Shown here: positions 1 through 8,542 of the stretch, one piece after another | Numbering within the stretch: the first letter of the stretch is position 1 | Layout of the letters: every line of letters starts with the position of its first letter | NCBI GenBank assembly: GCA_041601945.1 | Contig: JBFIHG010000006.1 | Span: 1-64,000, forward strand | Direction: 5' to 3' | Source of the DNA: JBFJKD01 sp041601945 | GTDB lineage: Bacteria; Pseudomonadota; Gammaproteobacteria; Pseudomonadales; Porticoccaceae | Length of the DNA: 64,000 nt | Position numbers and translations under genes: made by a program | The notes under the pieces: generated by a model | Told to the model about the DNA's origin: nothing | What the model saw: the letters and a program-made list of their open reading frames with translations, nothing else | Databases searched by the model: none

Positions 1-5
1 TAACG

Positions 6-338
6 GTGGAAGTAGCAGCGGTATTACGCAAAGCCAGATTGTCGCCCCAAAAGGCGCGTCTGGTAGCTGACCAGGTACGGGGCAAGCCGGTGGAAGAGGC
101 GCTCGATATTCTGGCATTCAGTAACAAGAAGGGTGCCGAAATTGTTAAAAAGGTGCTTGAGTCAGCGATCGCCAATGCCGAGCACAACGAAGGTGCCGAT
201 GTTGATGAGTTGAAGGTGTCGACAGTGTTTGTCGATGAAGGCGCGATATTGAAACGTATCAAGCCACGAGCCAAAGGGCGCGCGGATCGAATTTTCAAGC
301 GCACCTGCCATATTACTGTCAAAGTTGCCGACCAGTAA
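6..338 (+). CDS. rplV: 50S ribosomal protein L22
   Basis: L22 of the large subunit, which lines the peptide exit tunnel and contacts 23S rRNA. The 110-residue product has the same length as E. coli L22 and shares its blocks KKVLESAIANAEHN and RIKPRAKGRADRI. The start is GTG, and the product begins M-E-V as E. coli L22 begins M-E-T. The TAA at 1-3 is probably the stop of the preceding gene (rpsS in the usual order), so the ribosome-binding site lies outside the window. It is part of the S10/spc ribosomal operon. Confidence 0.97.
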   Translation: MEVAAVLRKARLSPQKARLVADQVRGKPVEEALDILAFSNKKGAEIVKKVLESAIANAEHNEGADVDELKVSTVFVDEGAILKRIKPRAKGRADRIFKRTCHITVKVADQ

Positions 339-361
339 GGCAAGGGTTTAGGAGCCGCTAC

Positions 362-1024
362 ATGGGTCAGAAAGTACATCCAACAGGCATACGTCTGGGT
401 ATTACCAAGAAGCACACGTCTATCTGGTATGCCAATAGTAAAGATTATGCCGACAGGCTTAATTCGGATTTGCAGGTGCGTGCACTGGTGCAAAAGAAGC
501 TGGCGCATGCGTCGGTGAGCCGGGTGGACATAGAGCGGCCGTCTGCTTCTGCGAAAATCACTATTCATACGGCGCGGCCTGGAATCGTGATTGGCAAGAA
601 GGGTGAGGATGTCGACAAGTTGCGTGCTGAGGTATCCGCCAAAATGGGCGTGCCGGTGCACATCAACATCGAGGAAATTCGCAAGCCAGATCTGGACGCG
701 ACACTGGTTGCACAAAGTATCGCGCAGCAGCTGGAGCGTCGGGTGATGTTTCGCCGCGCCATTAAGCGCGCCGTACAAAACGCGATGCGCCAGGGTGCCA
801 AGGGCGTGAAAATACAAATTGGTGGACGTTTGAATGGTGCCGAGATAGCGCGCACCGAGTGGCAGCGCGAAGGCCGGGTACCCTTGCACACGTTCCGCGC
901 CGATATTGACTATGCGACGGCGGAAGCGCTCACAACATACGGCATCATCGGCGTCAAAGTTTGGGTTTTTAAGGGTGAAATGCTGGGCGGCGAAGAAGCC
1001 GAATCAACTTCCACCAAGAAATGA
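362..1024 (+). CDS. rpsC: 30S ribosomal protein S3
   Basis: S3 forms part of the mRNA entry channel of the small subunit. The 220-aa protein starts MGQKVHPTGIRLGI, as S3 proteins do. It carries a type-2 KH RNA-binding domain with the loop GKKGEDVDKL near residue 77, and the C-terminal half holds GGRLNGAEIARTEW. It lies 23 nt after rplV and a short gap before rplP, in the standard order. Confidence 0.98.
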   Translation: MGQKVHPTGIRLGITKKHTSIWYANSKDYADRLNSDLQVRALVQKKLAHASVSRVDIERPSASAKITIHTARPGIVIGKKGEDVDKLRAEVSAKMGVPVHINIEEIRKPDLDATLVAQSIAQQLERRVMFRRAIKRAVQNAMRQGAKGVKIQIGGRLNGAEIARTEWQREGRVPLHTFRADIDYATAEALTTYGIIGVKVWVFKGEMLGGEEAESTSTKK

Positions 1025-1047
1025 TTTGAGGATAAGGGCTGAGCGAC

Positions 1048-1461
1048 ATGCTGCAACCAAAACGTACGAAGTACCGTAAGCAACACAAGGGCCGTAACCG
1101 GGGCTTGGCCGTGCGTGGCAGCAAGGTTAGTTTTGGAGAGTTCGGTCTCAAGGCGGAAATCCGTGGGCGTTTGACTGCCCGTCAGATCGAAGCCGCGCGG
1201 CGGGCGATGACGCGCCACGTAAAACGTAGCGGAAAAATCTGGATCCGTGTGTTTCCCGATAAGCCAATAACCAAAAAGCCTCTCGAAGTGCGTATGGGTA
1301 AGGGTAAAGGCAACGTTGAGTATTGGGTGGCCCTGGTGCAGCCCGGCACCATGCTTTACGAAATGGAAGGCGTTTCGGAGCAAATAGCGCGCGAGGCTTT
1401 TGCCCTTGCTGCTGCCAAGCTGCCTATTCAAACTATTTTTGTTAAACGGTCGGTGATGTGA
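1048..1461 (+). CDS. rplP: 50S ribosomal protein L16
   Basis: L16 organises the A-site and peptidyl-transferase region of 23S rRNA. The 137-aa product begins MLQPKRTKYRKQHKGRNRG and contains KPLEVRMGKGKGNVEYWVA, both typical of L16. Its TGA stop overlaps the rpmC start codon by one base (TGATG), which suggests translational coupling. Confidence 0.98.
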   Translation: MLQPKRTKYRKQHKGRNRGLAVRGSKVSFGEFGLKAEIRGRLTARQIEAARRAMTRHVKRSGKIWIRVFPDKPITKKPLEVRMGKGKGNVEYWVALVQPGTMLYEMEGVSEQIAREAFALAAAKLPIQTIFVKRSVM

Positions 1462-1652
1462 TGCAGGCTAGTGAATTGCTGGGAAAATCCCCGGAAGAGC
1501 TGAACAAAGAATTGCGCACGCAGTTGGAAAAACAGTTCCGGCTGCGGATGAAGCGGTCCACCGGGCAGCTCAACGAGACCCACGAACTGCGTAACACGCG
1601 GCGTACGATTGCGCGTATCAAAACCGCGCTAAACGCAAAGGCAGGAAGTTGA
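1461..1652 (+). CDS. rpmC: 50S ribosomal protein L29
   Basis: L29 sits at the tunnel exit next to L23. I chose the ATG at 1461 over the in-frame GTG one codon upstream because it gives 63 residues, the E. coli length, starting MQASELLGKSPEELN. A basic helical region RLRMKRSTGQL is near the middle. The start overlaps the rplP stop by one base and the stop lies one base before rpsQ, so the three genes are probably coupled. Confidence 0.97.
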   Translation: MQASELLGKSPEELNKELRTQLEKQFRLRMKRSTGQLNETHELRNTRRTIARIKTALNAKAGS

Positions 1653-1653
1653 T

Positions 1654-1914
1654 ATGACGGAAAAAACAGCACGCACGCTGTCCGGACGGGTAGTAAGTGA
1701 CAAAATGGACAAAACCATTACCGTGTTGGTGGAGCGCCGCGTACGTCATGCGGTGTACGGCAAGATCATCAACCGGTCAACGAAAATCAAGGCCCACGAT
1801 GGCGATAACCAATGTCGCATCGGGGATACAGTGAGCATCGCCGAAACCCGCCCGTTGTCAAAGACTAAATCGTGGGCGTTGGTGGGTATCGTCGAACGTG
1901 CCGCTGAAGTATGA
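1654..1914 (+). CDS. rpsQ: 30S ribosomal protein S17
   Basis: S17 is an OB-fold primary 16S rRNA-binding protein. The 86-aa sequence has the family signature GRVVSDKMDKTITV followed by HAVYGKIINRSTKIKAHD and ETRPLSKTKSW. It starts one base after the rpmC stop. Order rplP-rpmC-rpsQ matches the S10 operon end in E. coli. Confidence 0.97.
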   Translation: MTEKTARTLSGRVVSDKMDKTITVLVERRVRHAVYGKIINRSTKIKAHDGDNQCRIGDTVSIAETRPLSKTKSWALVGIVERAAEV

Positions 1915-1951
1915 CAACGGTCGCCACTGACAAAGTTTTCGGAGCGCAACG

Positions 1952-2320
1952 ATGATACAAACACAGAGTTACCTTGATGTGGCGGATAACAGTGGCGCGC
2001 GTCGTGTCATGTGTATCAAAGTTCTGGGCGGTTCGCATCGCCGTTACGCACGGGTTGGCGACATTATCAAGGTGACCGTCAAAGAAGCTATTCCTCGTGG
2101 CAAAGTAAAAAAAGGCCAGGTGATGAACGCGGTCGTTGTGCGTACCAAAAAAGGTGTGCGTCGATCGGATGGTAGTCTGATCAAGTTTGACGATAACGCC
2201 GCGGTGTTGTTAAACGCGCAGATGGCGCCGATAGGAACGCGTATTTTCGGGCCGGTGACGCGCGAATTACGCGGTGAGCGTTTTATGAAAATTATCTCTC
2301 TGGCACCTGAAGTTATTTAG
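1952..2320 (+). CDS. rplN: 50S ribosomal protein L14
   Basis: L14 contacts the 30S subunit at bridge B8. The 122-aa protein starts MIQTQSYLDVADNSGAR and contains GKVKKGQVMNAVVVRTKKGV and the terminal block GTRIFGPVTREL, all standard. It is the first gene of the spc part of the cluster; a 37-nt gap separates it from rpsQ, and no promoter is obvious there. Confidence 0.98.
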   Translation: MIQTQSYLDVADNSGARRVMCIKVLGGSHRRYARVGDIIKVTVKEAIPRGKVKKGQVMNAVVVRTKKGVRRSDGSLIKFDDNAAVLLNAQMAPIGTRIFGPVTRELRGERFMKIISLAPEVI

Positions 2321-2339
2321 GTCGGAGGAGGCGAAGAAG

Positions 2340-2663
2340 ATGGCGATGAGCAAAATCAAGCGCGATGACGAAGTGATCGTGATCGCAGGTCGGGATAAAG
2401 GCAAGCGCGGCAAAGTATTGCGAGTGCTGGCCGACAACAAACTGTTGGTGGCTGGCGTGCAGATGGTGAAAAAACACCAGAAGCCCAATCCGCAAATGGG
2501 TGTGCCCGGCGGGATTGTGGAAAAAGAAGCGCCGATACAGCTGTCCAACGTGGCGCTGTTTAACGCTGCCACGAGCAAGGGTGATCGGGTGGGTTTCAAG
2601 GTGCTTGAAACCGGCAAGAAAATACGTGTGTTCAAGTCCAGCGGCGAAGCTGTCGACGCCTAA
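2340..2663 (+). CDS. rplX: 50S ribosomal protein L24
   Basis: L24 is an assembly initiator with a KOW fold. The 107-aa protein has the KOW-like stretch IAGRDKGKRGKVLRV at residues 17-31. Two starts are possible: ATG at 2340 (MAMSKIKRDDEV) and ATG at 2346 (MSKIKR). A GGAGGAGG tract at 2324-2331 precedes both, so the exact N-terminus is open. It belongs to the spc operon between rplN and rplE. Confidence 0.96.
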   Translation: MAMSKIKRDDEVIVIAGRDKGKRGKVLRVLADNKLLVAGVQMVKKHQKPNPQMGVPGGIVEKEAPIQLSNVALFNAATSKGDRVGFKVLETGKKIRVFKSSGEAVDA

Positions 2664-2677
2664 CAGGATGAACTGAA

Positions 2678-3217
2678 ATGGCAAGGCTGAAAGAGTTATA
2701 CAAAAGTGAAATCGCACCCAAGCTCAAGCAGGAGCTGGGGTTGAAAAATGTGATGGAAATTCCGCGCATCACCAAAGTTACCCTGAATATGGGGGTTGGT
2801 GAAGCGTTGGCCGACAAAAAGGTGCTGGAAAACGCCGTTGCCGAAATGCAGCTGATCGCCGGTCAAAAGCCGGTGGTGACCAAGGCGCGCAAGTCAATCG
2901 CTGCGTTCAAGGTGCGTGAAGGATGGCCGATTGGTTGCAAGGTAACGCTACGTGGGGAGCGCATGTACGAATTTCTGGAGCGCCTGGTGAGTATAGCGAT
3001 TCCGCGTATTCGCGACTTCCGCGGTATCAGCGCCAAGTCATTTGATGGGCGCGGAAATTTTGCGATGGGTGTTACCGAACAGATTATTTTTCCAGAAATT
3101 GACTACGACAAAATTGACAAGCTGCGTGGCTTGGATATTACGATCACCACGACTGCGCGTAATAACGACGAAGGTCGTGCATTGCTGCGTGCATTTAATT
3201 TCCCGTTGAAGGGTTGA
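2678..3217 (+). CDS. rplE: 50S ribosomal protein L5
   Basis: L5 binds 5S rRNA and forms part of the central protuberance. The 179-aa product has the length of E. coli L5 and contains PRITKVTLNMGVGEA and the C-terminal FPEIDYDKIDKLRGLDI. It sits 14 nt after rplX and 9 nt before rpsN, in the usual operon order. Confidence 0.98.
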   Translation: MARLKELYKSEIAPKLKQELGLKNVMEIPRITKVTLNMGVGEALADKKVLENAVAEMQLIAGQKPVVTKARKSIAAFKVREGWPIGCKVTLRGERMYEFLERLVSIAIPRIRDFRGISAKSFDGRGNFAMGVTEQIIFPEIDYDKIDKLRGLDITITTTARNNDEGRALLRAFNFPLKG

Positions 3218-3226
3218 GGTCGAACG

Positions 3227-3532
3227 ATGGCAAAAACATCGATGGTAGAGCGCGAAAAGAATCGAACCAGAACGGTGGCGCGGTATGCGGTAAAGCGCGC
3301 CCGTCTGAAGGCTATTATCAAAGACGTTAATGTCGGTGACGACGAGCGTTGGGAAGCACAGGTTAAGTTGCAGAAATTGCCACGCGACTCCAGCCCGGTA
3401 CGTCAGCGCAACCGCTGTCGCATTACCGGACGCTCCCGCGGTGTATATCGTAAGTTCGGTCTGTGTAGAAATAAACTGCGCGAAGCCGCAATGCGTGGCG
3501 ACGTGCCTGGCCTGGTTAAGGCCAGCTGGTAA
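3227..3532 (+). CDS. rpsN: 30S ribosomal protein S14 (long, zinc-free form)
   Basis: S14 is part of the 30S head. The 101-residue product is the long form lacking the paired CxxC zinc motifs of the short paralogue, and has RNRCRITGRSRGVYRKFGLCR at the C-terminal side. The organism therefore uses the zinc-independent S14 at this locus. It lies between rplE and rpsH. Confidence 0.97.
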   Translation: MAKTSMVEREKNRTRTVARYAVKRARLKAIIKDVNVGDDERWEAQVKLQKLPRDSSPVRQRNRCRITGRSRGVYRKFGLCRNKLREAAMRGDVPGLVKASW

Positions 3533-3557
3533 GCGAGCCCAAGAGGAACAATTTGCC

Positions 3558-3950
3558 ATGAGTATGCAAGATTCAGTCGCCGATATGCTGACCCGTATTC
3601 GCAACGCCCACGCTCGGAATCACGAAGCGGTTACCATGCCGACATCTAAATTAAAGGTGGCGCTTGCGCAGGTGTTACAGGACGAAGGTTATATCCTGGG
3701 ATTTAGTGTTAGCGATGGTGTTAAGCCGGAACTGACTATCAGTTTGAAATATTTTGAAGGGCGGCCGGTTATCGCGGAAATTAACCGTTATAGCCGACCG
3801 GGCCTGCGCCGGTATGCGCATGCCGACAAATTACCCCAGGTGCGTGGCGGTCTGGGTATTGCAGTAGTGTCGACCAGCCAGGGTGTCATGACGGATCGCG
3901 CCGCGCGCGCGGCCGGTGTTGGTGGTGAAGTGCTCTGCACAGTTTTCTAA
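3558..3950 (+). CDS. rpsH: 30S ribosomal protein S8
   Basis: S8 binds the central domain of 16S rRNA, and in E. coli it also represses translation of the spc operon. The frame is open much further upstream, but the ATG at 3558 gives 130 residues, the exact E. coli length, and begins MSMQDSVADMLTRIRNA. A purine-rich AAGAGGA (3541-3547) precedes it. Residues GGLGIAVVSTSQGVMTDRAA are the conserved C-terminal S8 signature. Confidence 0.97.
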   Translation: MSMQDSVADMLTRIRNAHARNHEAVTMPTSKLKVALAQVLQDEGYILGFSVSDGVKPELTISLKYFEGRPVIAEINRYSRPGLRRYAHADKLPQVRGGLGIAVVSTSQGVMTDRAARAAGVGGEVLCTVF

Positions 3951-3963
3951 CGGGACCGATCGA

Positions 3964-4497
3964 ATGTCAAGAGTAGCAAACAATCCGGTAGCAATACCCA
4001 AAGGCGTTGAGGTCCGGCTCAGTGGTGGCGATATTTCCGTCAAGGGAGGCCTCGGGCATCTGTCCATGGACGTGCATCCGCGTGTCGAGATACAGCAGGG
4101 CGACGGCGTTTTGACGTTTGCGGCCAAGGACGGTGCCAAGACCTCGCGAGCGCTAGCCGGGACGATGCGCACCCTGGTCAATAATATGGTGGTGGGTGTT
4201 AGCCAGGGGTTTGAAAAGAAATTACAACTGGTAGGGGTCGGCTATCGTGCCCAGGCGCAGGGTAAGAAATTGAATCTCACCCTCGGATTTTCCCATCCGA
4301 TTGACTACGCGATGCCAGAGGGCGTGACCGTAGAGACACCCAGCCAGACCGAGGTGGTGTTACGTGCAGCCAATCGGCAATTGTTGGGACAGGTGGCTTC
4401 CGAAATACGTGGATTCCGTCCACCAGAACCCTACAAAGGCAAAGGGGTTCGTTATGCAGACGAATTTGTGCGCCGTAAAGAAGCCAAGAAAAAGTAA
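3964..4497 (+). CDS. rplF: 50S ribosomal protein L6
   Basis: L6 lies near the sarcin-ricin loop. The start is the ATG at 3964 (MSRVANNPVAIPKGVEV), which gives 177 aa, identical in length to E. coli L6; an ATG further upstream in frame falls inside rpsH and is not used. The C-terminal block PPEPYKGKGVRYADEFVRRK is the classic L6 signature. Confidence 0.97.
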   Translation: MSRVANNPVAIPKGVEVRLSGGDISVKGGLGHLSMDVHPRVEIQQGDGVLTFAAKDGAKTSRALAGTMRTLVNNMVVGVSQGFEKKLQLVGVGYRAQAQGKKLNLTLGFSHPIDYAMPEGVTVETPSQTEVVLRAANRQLLGQVASEIRGFRPPEPYKGKGVRYADEFVRRKEAKKK

Positions 4498-4509
4498 CAG
4501 GTACGCGAT

Positions 4510-4860
4510 ATGAATGAAAAGAAATTAGGTCGTTTACGCCGGGCACGCCGGGCGCGAGCAAAGATCCAGGAGCTGGGCGCAGTGCGTTTGTCCGTACATC
4601 GGACACCGCAGCATATTTATGCGCAAATACTTTCCGGCGGCGGCGATCAAGTGTTGGTTAGTGCATCAACATTGGATAGCACGTTGCGCAGCGCAAAAAC
4701 TGGCAATATCGATGCCGCGCGTTCAGTCGGAAAACTGATTGCCGAACGTGCAAAGAAAGCAGGTGTCACGCGCATCGCATTTGATCGCAGTGGCTTTAAG
4801 TATCATGGTCGCGTTAAGGCGTTGGCCGATGCGGCACGCGAAGGCGGACTGGAATTTTAA
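4510..4860 (+). CDS. rplR: 50S ribosomal protein L18
   Basis: L18 binds 5S rRNA together with L5 and L25. The 116-aa protein has RLSVHRTPQHIYAQI near the N-terminus and the conserved end AFDRSGFKYHGRVKALADAA. It follows rplF by 12 nt and precedes rpsE by 10 nt. Confidence 0.97.
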   Translation: MNEKKLGRLRRARRARAKIQELGAVRLSVHRTPQHIYAQILSGGGDQVLVSASTLDSTLRSAKTGNIDAARSVGKLIAERAKKAGVTRIAFDRSGFKYHGRVKALADAAREGGLEF

Positions 4861-4870
4861 AGGTTGAATC

Positions 4871-5383
4871 ATGGCTAAGAACAACCCCCGAGAAGTGGAC
4901 CCGAACGAAGGGTTAATGGAAAAACTGGTTCAAGTGAACCGTGTAGCTAAAACGGTAAAAGGCGGGCGTATTTTCGGCTTTACCGCATTGACCGTGGTGG
5001 GTGACGGCAACGGTCGGGTTGGGTTTGGCCGTGGCAAGGCGCGTGAAGTGCCGTTGGCTATTCAAAAAGCCATGGAAGCTGCACGGCGCAACATGATTCA
5101 GGTCGATCTGAAAGGTCATACACTGCAGTATGCGATCAAGGCTAATCATGGCGCCTCAAAAATTTACATGCAGCCGGCATCTGAAGGTACTGGTGTGATT
5201 GCCGGTGGTGCAATGCGCTCCGTGCTCGAGTTGGCTGGCGTACAGAACGTATTGGCGAAATGTTACGGCTCGACCAATCCGGTTAACGTGGTGCGCGCTA
5301 CGTTTAAAGGGCTGCAAAACATGCGGGCTCCGGAAGAAGTTGCCGCCAAGCGTGGCAAAACGGTTGAAGAGATCACTGGCTAG
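4871..5383 (+). CDS. rpsE: 30S ribosomal protein S5
   Basis: S5 has a double-stranded RNA-binding-like N-domain and acts in decoding accuracy and helicase activity at the mRNA entry. The 170-aa product shows LVQVNRVAKTVKGGRIFGFT and GNGRVGFGRGKAREVP, the dsRBD core, and NVVRATFKGLQ near the C-terminus. It is in the normal spc order. Confidence 0.98.
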   Translation: MAKNNPREVDPNEGLMEKLVQVNRVAKTVKGGRIFGFTALTVVGDGNGRVGFGRGKAREVPLAIQKAMEAARRNMIQVDLKGHTLQYAIKANHGASKIYMQPASEGTGVIAGGAMRSVLELAGVQNVLAKCYGSTNPVNVVRATFKGLQNMRAPEEVAAKRGKTVEEITG

Positions 5384-5430
5384 ATTATCGCCGACAGTAC
5401 GTGTCACTGGCGCAATCGGGAAGTTGGAAC

Positions 5431-5619
5431 ATGGCGAAAGCAAAGAAGATTAAGGTAACTCAGGTGCGCAGCGCGAACGGTCGCCTGCCGACTCATAAAG
5501 CGTGTGTCGCCGGGTTGGGGTTGCGTCGCATCGGGCACACCGTGGCTGTCGAAGACAGTCCTTCGGTGCGTGGCATGATCAATAAAATTTATTACATGGT
5601 TAAGGTCGAGGGAGAGTAA
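5431..5619 (+). CDS. rpmD: 50S ribosomal protein L30
   Basis: L30 is a small large-subunit protein. The frame is open from 5401, but the ATG at 5431 (MAKAKKIKVTQVRSANGRLP) matches the E. coli N-terminus and gives 62 aa against 59 in E. coli. GLGLRRIGHTVAVEDSPSVRG is the family signature. The stop lies two bases before the rplO start. Confidence 0.96.
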   Translation: MAKAKKIKVTQVRSANGRLPTHKACVAGLGLRRIGHTVAVEDSPSVRGMINKIYYMVKVEGE

Positions 5620-5621
5620 GC

Positions 5622-6071
5622 ATGCGCCTCAATACGTTAAGTCCAGCACCAGGACGCGTGCGCGACAAGAAGCGCGTTGGCCGAGGTATTGGCAGTGGGC
5701 TGGGCAAAACTGCTGGCCGCGGACATAAAGGACAGAAGGCGCGTTCCGGTGGACGTGTGCGGCCCGGCTTTGAAGGCGGCCAAATGCCGCTGCAAAAGCG
5801 CTTGCCGAAGTACGGTTTTACGTCGCGTATTGGCCGTGTAACCGGTGAAATTCGTCTGGCCGAGCTGAACAAGGTTGAAGGCGATGTCGTGGATCTAGCG
5901 GCGCTGCGTAAAGCTGGGTTGATCACCGGCGCAATCACGCGGGCCAAGATTTTCCTGTCCGGTGAGTTGCATAAAGCCGTCACAGTCAAGGGTCTGGCAA
6001 TTACCAGAGGCGCGCGCGCTGCACTTGAGGCGGCCGGTGGGAAGGTCGAAGACGAGAGCGCTAATGGCTAA
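5622..6071 (+). CDS. rplO: 50S ribosomal protein L15
   Basis: L15 is a late-assembly large-subunit protein. The 149-aa sequence has the Gly/Arg-rich N-terminal tail KKRVGRGIGSGLGKTAGRGH that threads into rRNA, then FEGGQMPLQKRLPKYGF. Its 3' end overlaps the secY start by 8 nt, so translation of the two is probably coupled. Confidence 0.98.
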   Translation: MRLNTLSPAPGRVRDKKRVGRGIGSGLGKTAGRGHKGQKARSGGRVRPGFEGGQMPLQKRLPKYGFTSRIGRVTGEIRLAELNKVEGDVVDLAALRKAGLITGAITRAKIFLSGELHKAVTVKGLAITRGARAALEAAGGKVEDESANG

Positions 6072-7395
6072 AGCGCCTGGTATGGCCGTCGGCAATCAAA
6101 AAGGTTTAGGCGAGCTGTGGGCTCGTCTGCGCTTTTTGTTGTTGGCGATTGTGATTTACCGCATCGGCACGCATATTCCGGTGCCAGGGATAAATCCCGA
6201 TCGCGTGGCCGACCTGTTCAATCAGAACCAGGGCACTATCCTCGGCATGTTCAATATGTTCTCGGGTGGTGCGTTGGAGCGTATGAGTATTCTGGCGCTT
6301 GGGATCATGCCGTATATTTCCGCGTCGATCATTATGCAATTATTGACCGCGGTTACCCCGTCCTTGGAGCAGATCAAGAAAGAGGGTGAAGCGGGGCGTC
6401 GCAAGATTAGTCAGTACACGCGCTACGGCACGGTACTGTTGGCGATTGTGCAGGGTACCGGCATGGCCTATGGACTGGCCGGACAGGGACTCGCCTACTA
6501 CACCGGATTTACGTTTTTCCTGATTGCGATCACCTCACTGGTTACCGGTGCAGTGTTTATGATGTGGTTGGGTGAGCAGATTACCGAGCGTGGCATTGGT
6601 AATGGTATATCGATGCTGATTTTTGCGGGCATCGTCGCCGGGTTGCCCAGCGCGTTGGGGCAGGCGTTTGAGTCGGCACGCCAGGGCGATCTGAATATTT
6701 TGGTGTTGTTTGTGGTTGGCATAATTGCGGTAAGTGTCGTGTATTTTGTCGTGTTTATTGAGCGTGGCCAGCGCCGCATTACAGTGAATTACGCACAGCG
6801 TCAGCAGCAGGGCCGCAAATCTTTTGGTGCGCAGAGCAGTCATTTGCCCCTGAAAGTAAATATGGCCGGTGTGATTCCCGCGATTTTTGCCAGTAGTATT
6901 TTGTTGTTTCCATCGACGCTCGCGGCGATGTTTGGTCAGGGCGCAGGGGCGCCGGACTGGTTGCAGGACGTCTCACTGTTTCTTGGGCCAGGTCAACCGC
7001 TGCACGTATTGTTGTTCGCTGGCCTGATTATATTTTTCTGCTTCTTTTATACGGCCCTGACGTTTAATACCAGGGAAGTGGCGGATAATTTGAAACGCGG
7101 TGGCGCCTATTTGCCAGGCATTCGCCCCGGAGATCAAACCGCGAAGTACGTCGACGGTGTGGTAACGCGCCTGACGCTGGTGGGTGGTTTGTATATGGCA
7201 GGGGTATGTTTATTGCCACAATTTTTGAATGTGTACTTCAACGTACCGTTCTACCTGGGGGGAACGTCACTGTTGATTGCGGTGGTGGTTACCATGGACT
7301 TTATGGCGCAGGTGCAATCGCACATGATGTCCAATCAATATGACTCGTTGCTCAAAAAAGCCAATATGAAAGGGTATGGCGGCGGCCTGCGCTGA
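6064..7395 (+). CDS. secY: Preprotein translocase subunit SecY
   Basis: Channel subunit of the SecYEG translocon in the inner membrane. The 443-aa protein has about ten hydrophobic segments, starting with LRFLLLAIVIYRIGTHIPVP, and the conserved ALGIMPYISASIIMQLL. I chose ATG 6064 (MAKAPGMAVGNQKGLGELW), which overlaps the end of rplO by 8 nt; an in-frame start further upstream would lie deep inside rplO. Its place in the spc operon is universal in this group. Confidence 0.98.
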   Translation: MAKAPGMAVGNQKGLGELWARLRFLLLAIVIYRIGTHIPVPGINPDRVADLFNQNQGTILGMFNMFSGGALERMSILALGIMPYISASIIMQLLTAVTPSLEQIKKEGEAGRRKISQYTRYGTVLLAIVQGTGMAYGLAGQGLAYYTGFTFFLIAITSLVTGAVFMMWLGEQITERGIGNGISMLIFAGIVAGLPSALGQAFESARQGDLNILVLFVVGIIAVSVVYFVVFIERGQRRITVNYAQRQQQGRKSFGAQSSHLPLKVNMAGVIPAIFASSILLFPSTLAAMFGQGAGAPDWLQDVSLFLGPGQPLHVLLFAGLIIFFCFFYTALTFNTREVADNLKRGGAYLPGIRPGDQTAKYVDGVVTRLTLVGGLYMAGVCLLPQFLNVYFNVPFYLGGTSLLIAVVVTMDFMAQVQSHMMSNQYDSLLKKANMKGYGGGLR

Positions 7396-7413
7396 TCGAA
7401 TTGAGGTGAGAAA

Positions 7414-7530
7414 ATGAAAGTAAGAGCGTCTGTAAAGAAAATCTGCCGCAACTGTAAAGTGGTGCGACGTAAACGCGTGGTACGGGTGATCTGTAAGGTA
7501 GAGCCGCGCCATAAGCAGCGTCAGGGCTAG
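7414..7530 (+). CDS. rpmJ: 50S ribosomal protein L36
   Basis: A 38-residue protein translated from ATG 7414: MKVRASVKKICRNCKVVRRK followed by VRVICKVEPRHKQRQG. It has the C-x2-C...C...H zinc ribbon of the standard (zinc-binding) L36 and equals the E. coli protein in length. GAGGTGAG just upstream (7403-7410) is its ribosome-binding site. It ends the spc unit. Confidence 0.96.
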   Translation: MKVRASVKKICRNCKVVRRKRVVRVICKVEPRHKQRQG

Positions 7531-7546
7531 GGCTTACAGTAGGTTA

Positions 7547-7575
7547 TTGATTTTTATTGGTTTCGGAGCTATCCT
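7547..7575 (+). promoter_or_regulatory. Putative sigma-70 promoter of the alpha operon
   Basis: TTGATT (7547-7552), a 17-nt spacer and TATCCT (7570-7575) form a plausible promoter in the 155-nt gap between rpmJ and rpsM. It gives a leader of roughly 100 nt. In E. coli the alpha operon also has its own promoter, and its leader is the target of S4 autoregulation; whether this leader folds the same way is not shown here. Confidence 0.5.
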
Positions 7576-7685
7576 GTTGCGCCTTTTTGCCAGCTCGATC
7601 CCTAGCGGGTAGAGCCAGAAAAAGAGATTGGCGCACCGGTTGTTTCGGGAAGATACACATGAACAGTACAGTTGGAGTAATGTAA

Positions 7686-8042
7686 ATGGCCCGTATTGCC
7701 GGCGTCAACATACCAGACAACAAACATGCGGTGATATCACTCACCTATGTTTATGGCGTGGGGCGAAGCACTGCCCAAAAAATTTGTAACGATGTGGGTA
7801 TTTCACCGTCGGTGAAGTTTAGCGACCTGTCGGCTGAACAACTCGACGAAGTGCGCAACGCCGTAGCCCGGTTTAGTGTCGAAGGTGACTTGCGTCGGGA
7901 AGTAAACATGAACATCAAACGGTTGATGGATCTTGGATGCTACCGCGGGATCCGTCATCGCCGTGGTTTGCCGTTGCGTGGACAGCGCACTAAAACCAAT
8001 GCGCGTACGCGCAAAGGGCCGCGCAAACCGATTAAGCGCTAG
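7686..8042 (+). CDS. rpsM: 30S ribosomal protein S13
   Basis: S13 in the 30S head contacts L5 and the P-site tRNA. The 118-aa protein starts MARIAGVNIPDNKHAVISLT and ends with the basic tail GQRTKTNARTRKGPRKPIKR typical of S13. It is the first gene of the alpha operon (rpsM-rpsK-rpsD-rpoA-rplQ). Confidence 0.98.
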   Translation: MARIAGVNIPDNKHAVISLTYVYGVGRSTAQKICNDVGISPSVKFSDLSAEQLDEVRNAVARFSVEGDLRREVNMNIKRLMDLGCYRGIRHRRGLPLRGQRTKTNARTRKGPRKPIKR

Positions 8043-8134
8043 CCGATATTGCTGCGTCGCGTAAAGAGTTACGCAACCGATAGTTATTTATTCAGAATTT
8101 AGAACGAAAGAGCGAACCCAGGAAAGTATCTGTT

Positions 8135-8527
8135 ATGGCGAAAACACCGGCGAAGGCTACGCGTAAAAAAGCCAAACGCACTGTAATTGACGGCATTGCT
8201 CATATTCACGCGTCGTTCAATAACACGATCATTACGATCACAGATCGTCAGGGGAACGCGCTTAGCTGGGCCACTTCCGGCGGCTCGGGTTTTCGCGGTT
8301 CCAGGAAAAGTACGCCTTTTGCGGCTCAGGTGGCGGCGGAACGCGCGGCGGTTGCGGCCCAGGAGTTCGGCTTGCAAAACCTCGATGTCGAGGTCAAAGG
8401 CCCTGGCCCGGGACGGGAGTCTGCGGTGCGCGCGCTCAACAATACCGGCTTGAAAATTACCAATATCACCGACGTGACGCCGATTCCACACAACGGCTGT
8501 CGTCCCCCTAAAAAACGTCGCGTGTAA
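8135..8527 (+). CDS. rpsK: 30S ribosomal protein S11
   Basis: S11 forms the 30S platform near the Shine-Dalgarno helix. The 130-aa protein contains IAHIHASFNNTIITITDRQG, GSRKSTPFAAQVAAE and the end PIPHNGCRPPKKRRV, all diagnostic of S11. It follows rpsM by about 90 nt and precedes rpsD by 15 nt. Confidence 0.98.
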   Translation: MAKTPAKATRKKAKRTVIDGIAHIHASFNNTIITITDRQGNALSWATSGGSGFRGSRKSTPFAAQVAAERAAVAAQEFGLQNLDVEVKGPGPGRESAVRALNNTGLKITNITDVTPIPHNGCRPPKKRRV

Positions 8528-8542
8528 AGAGGATCCATACTC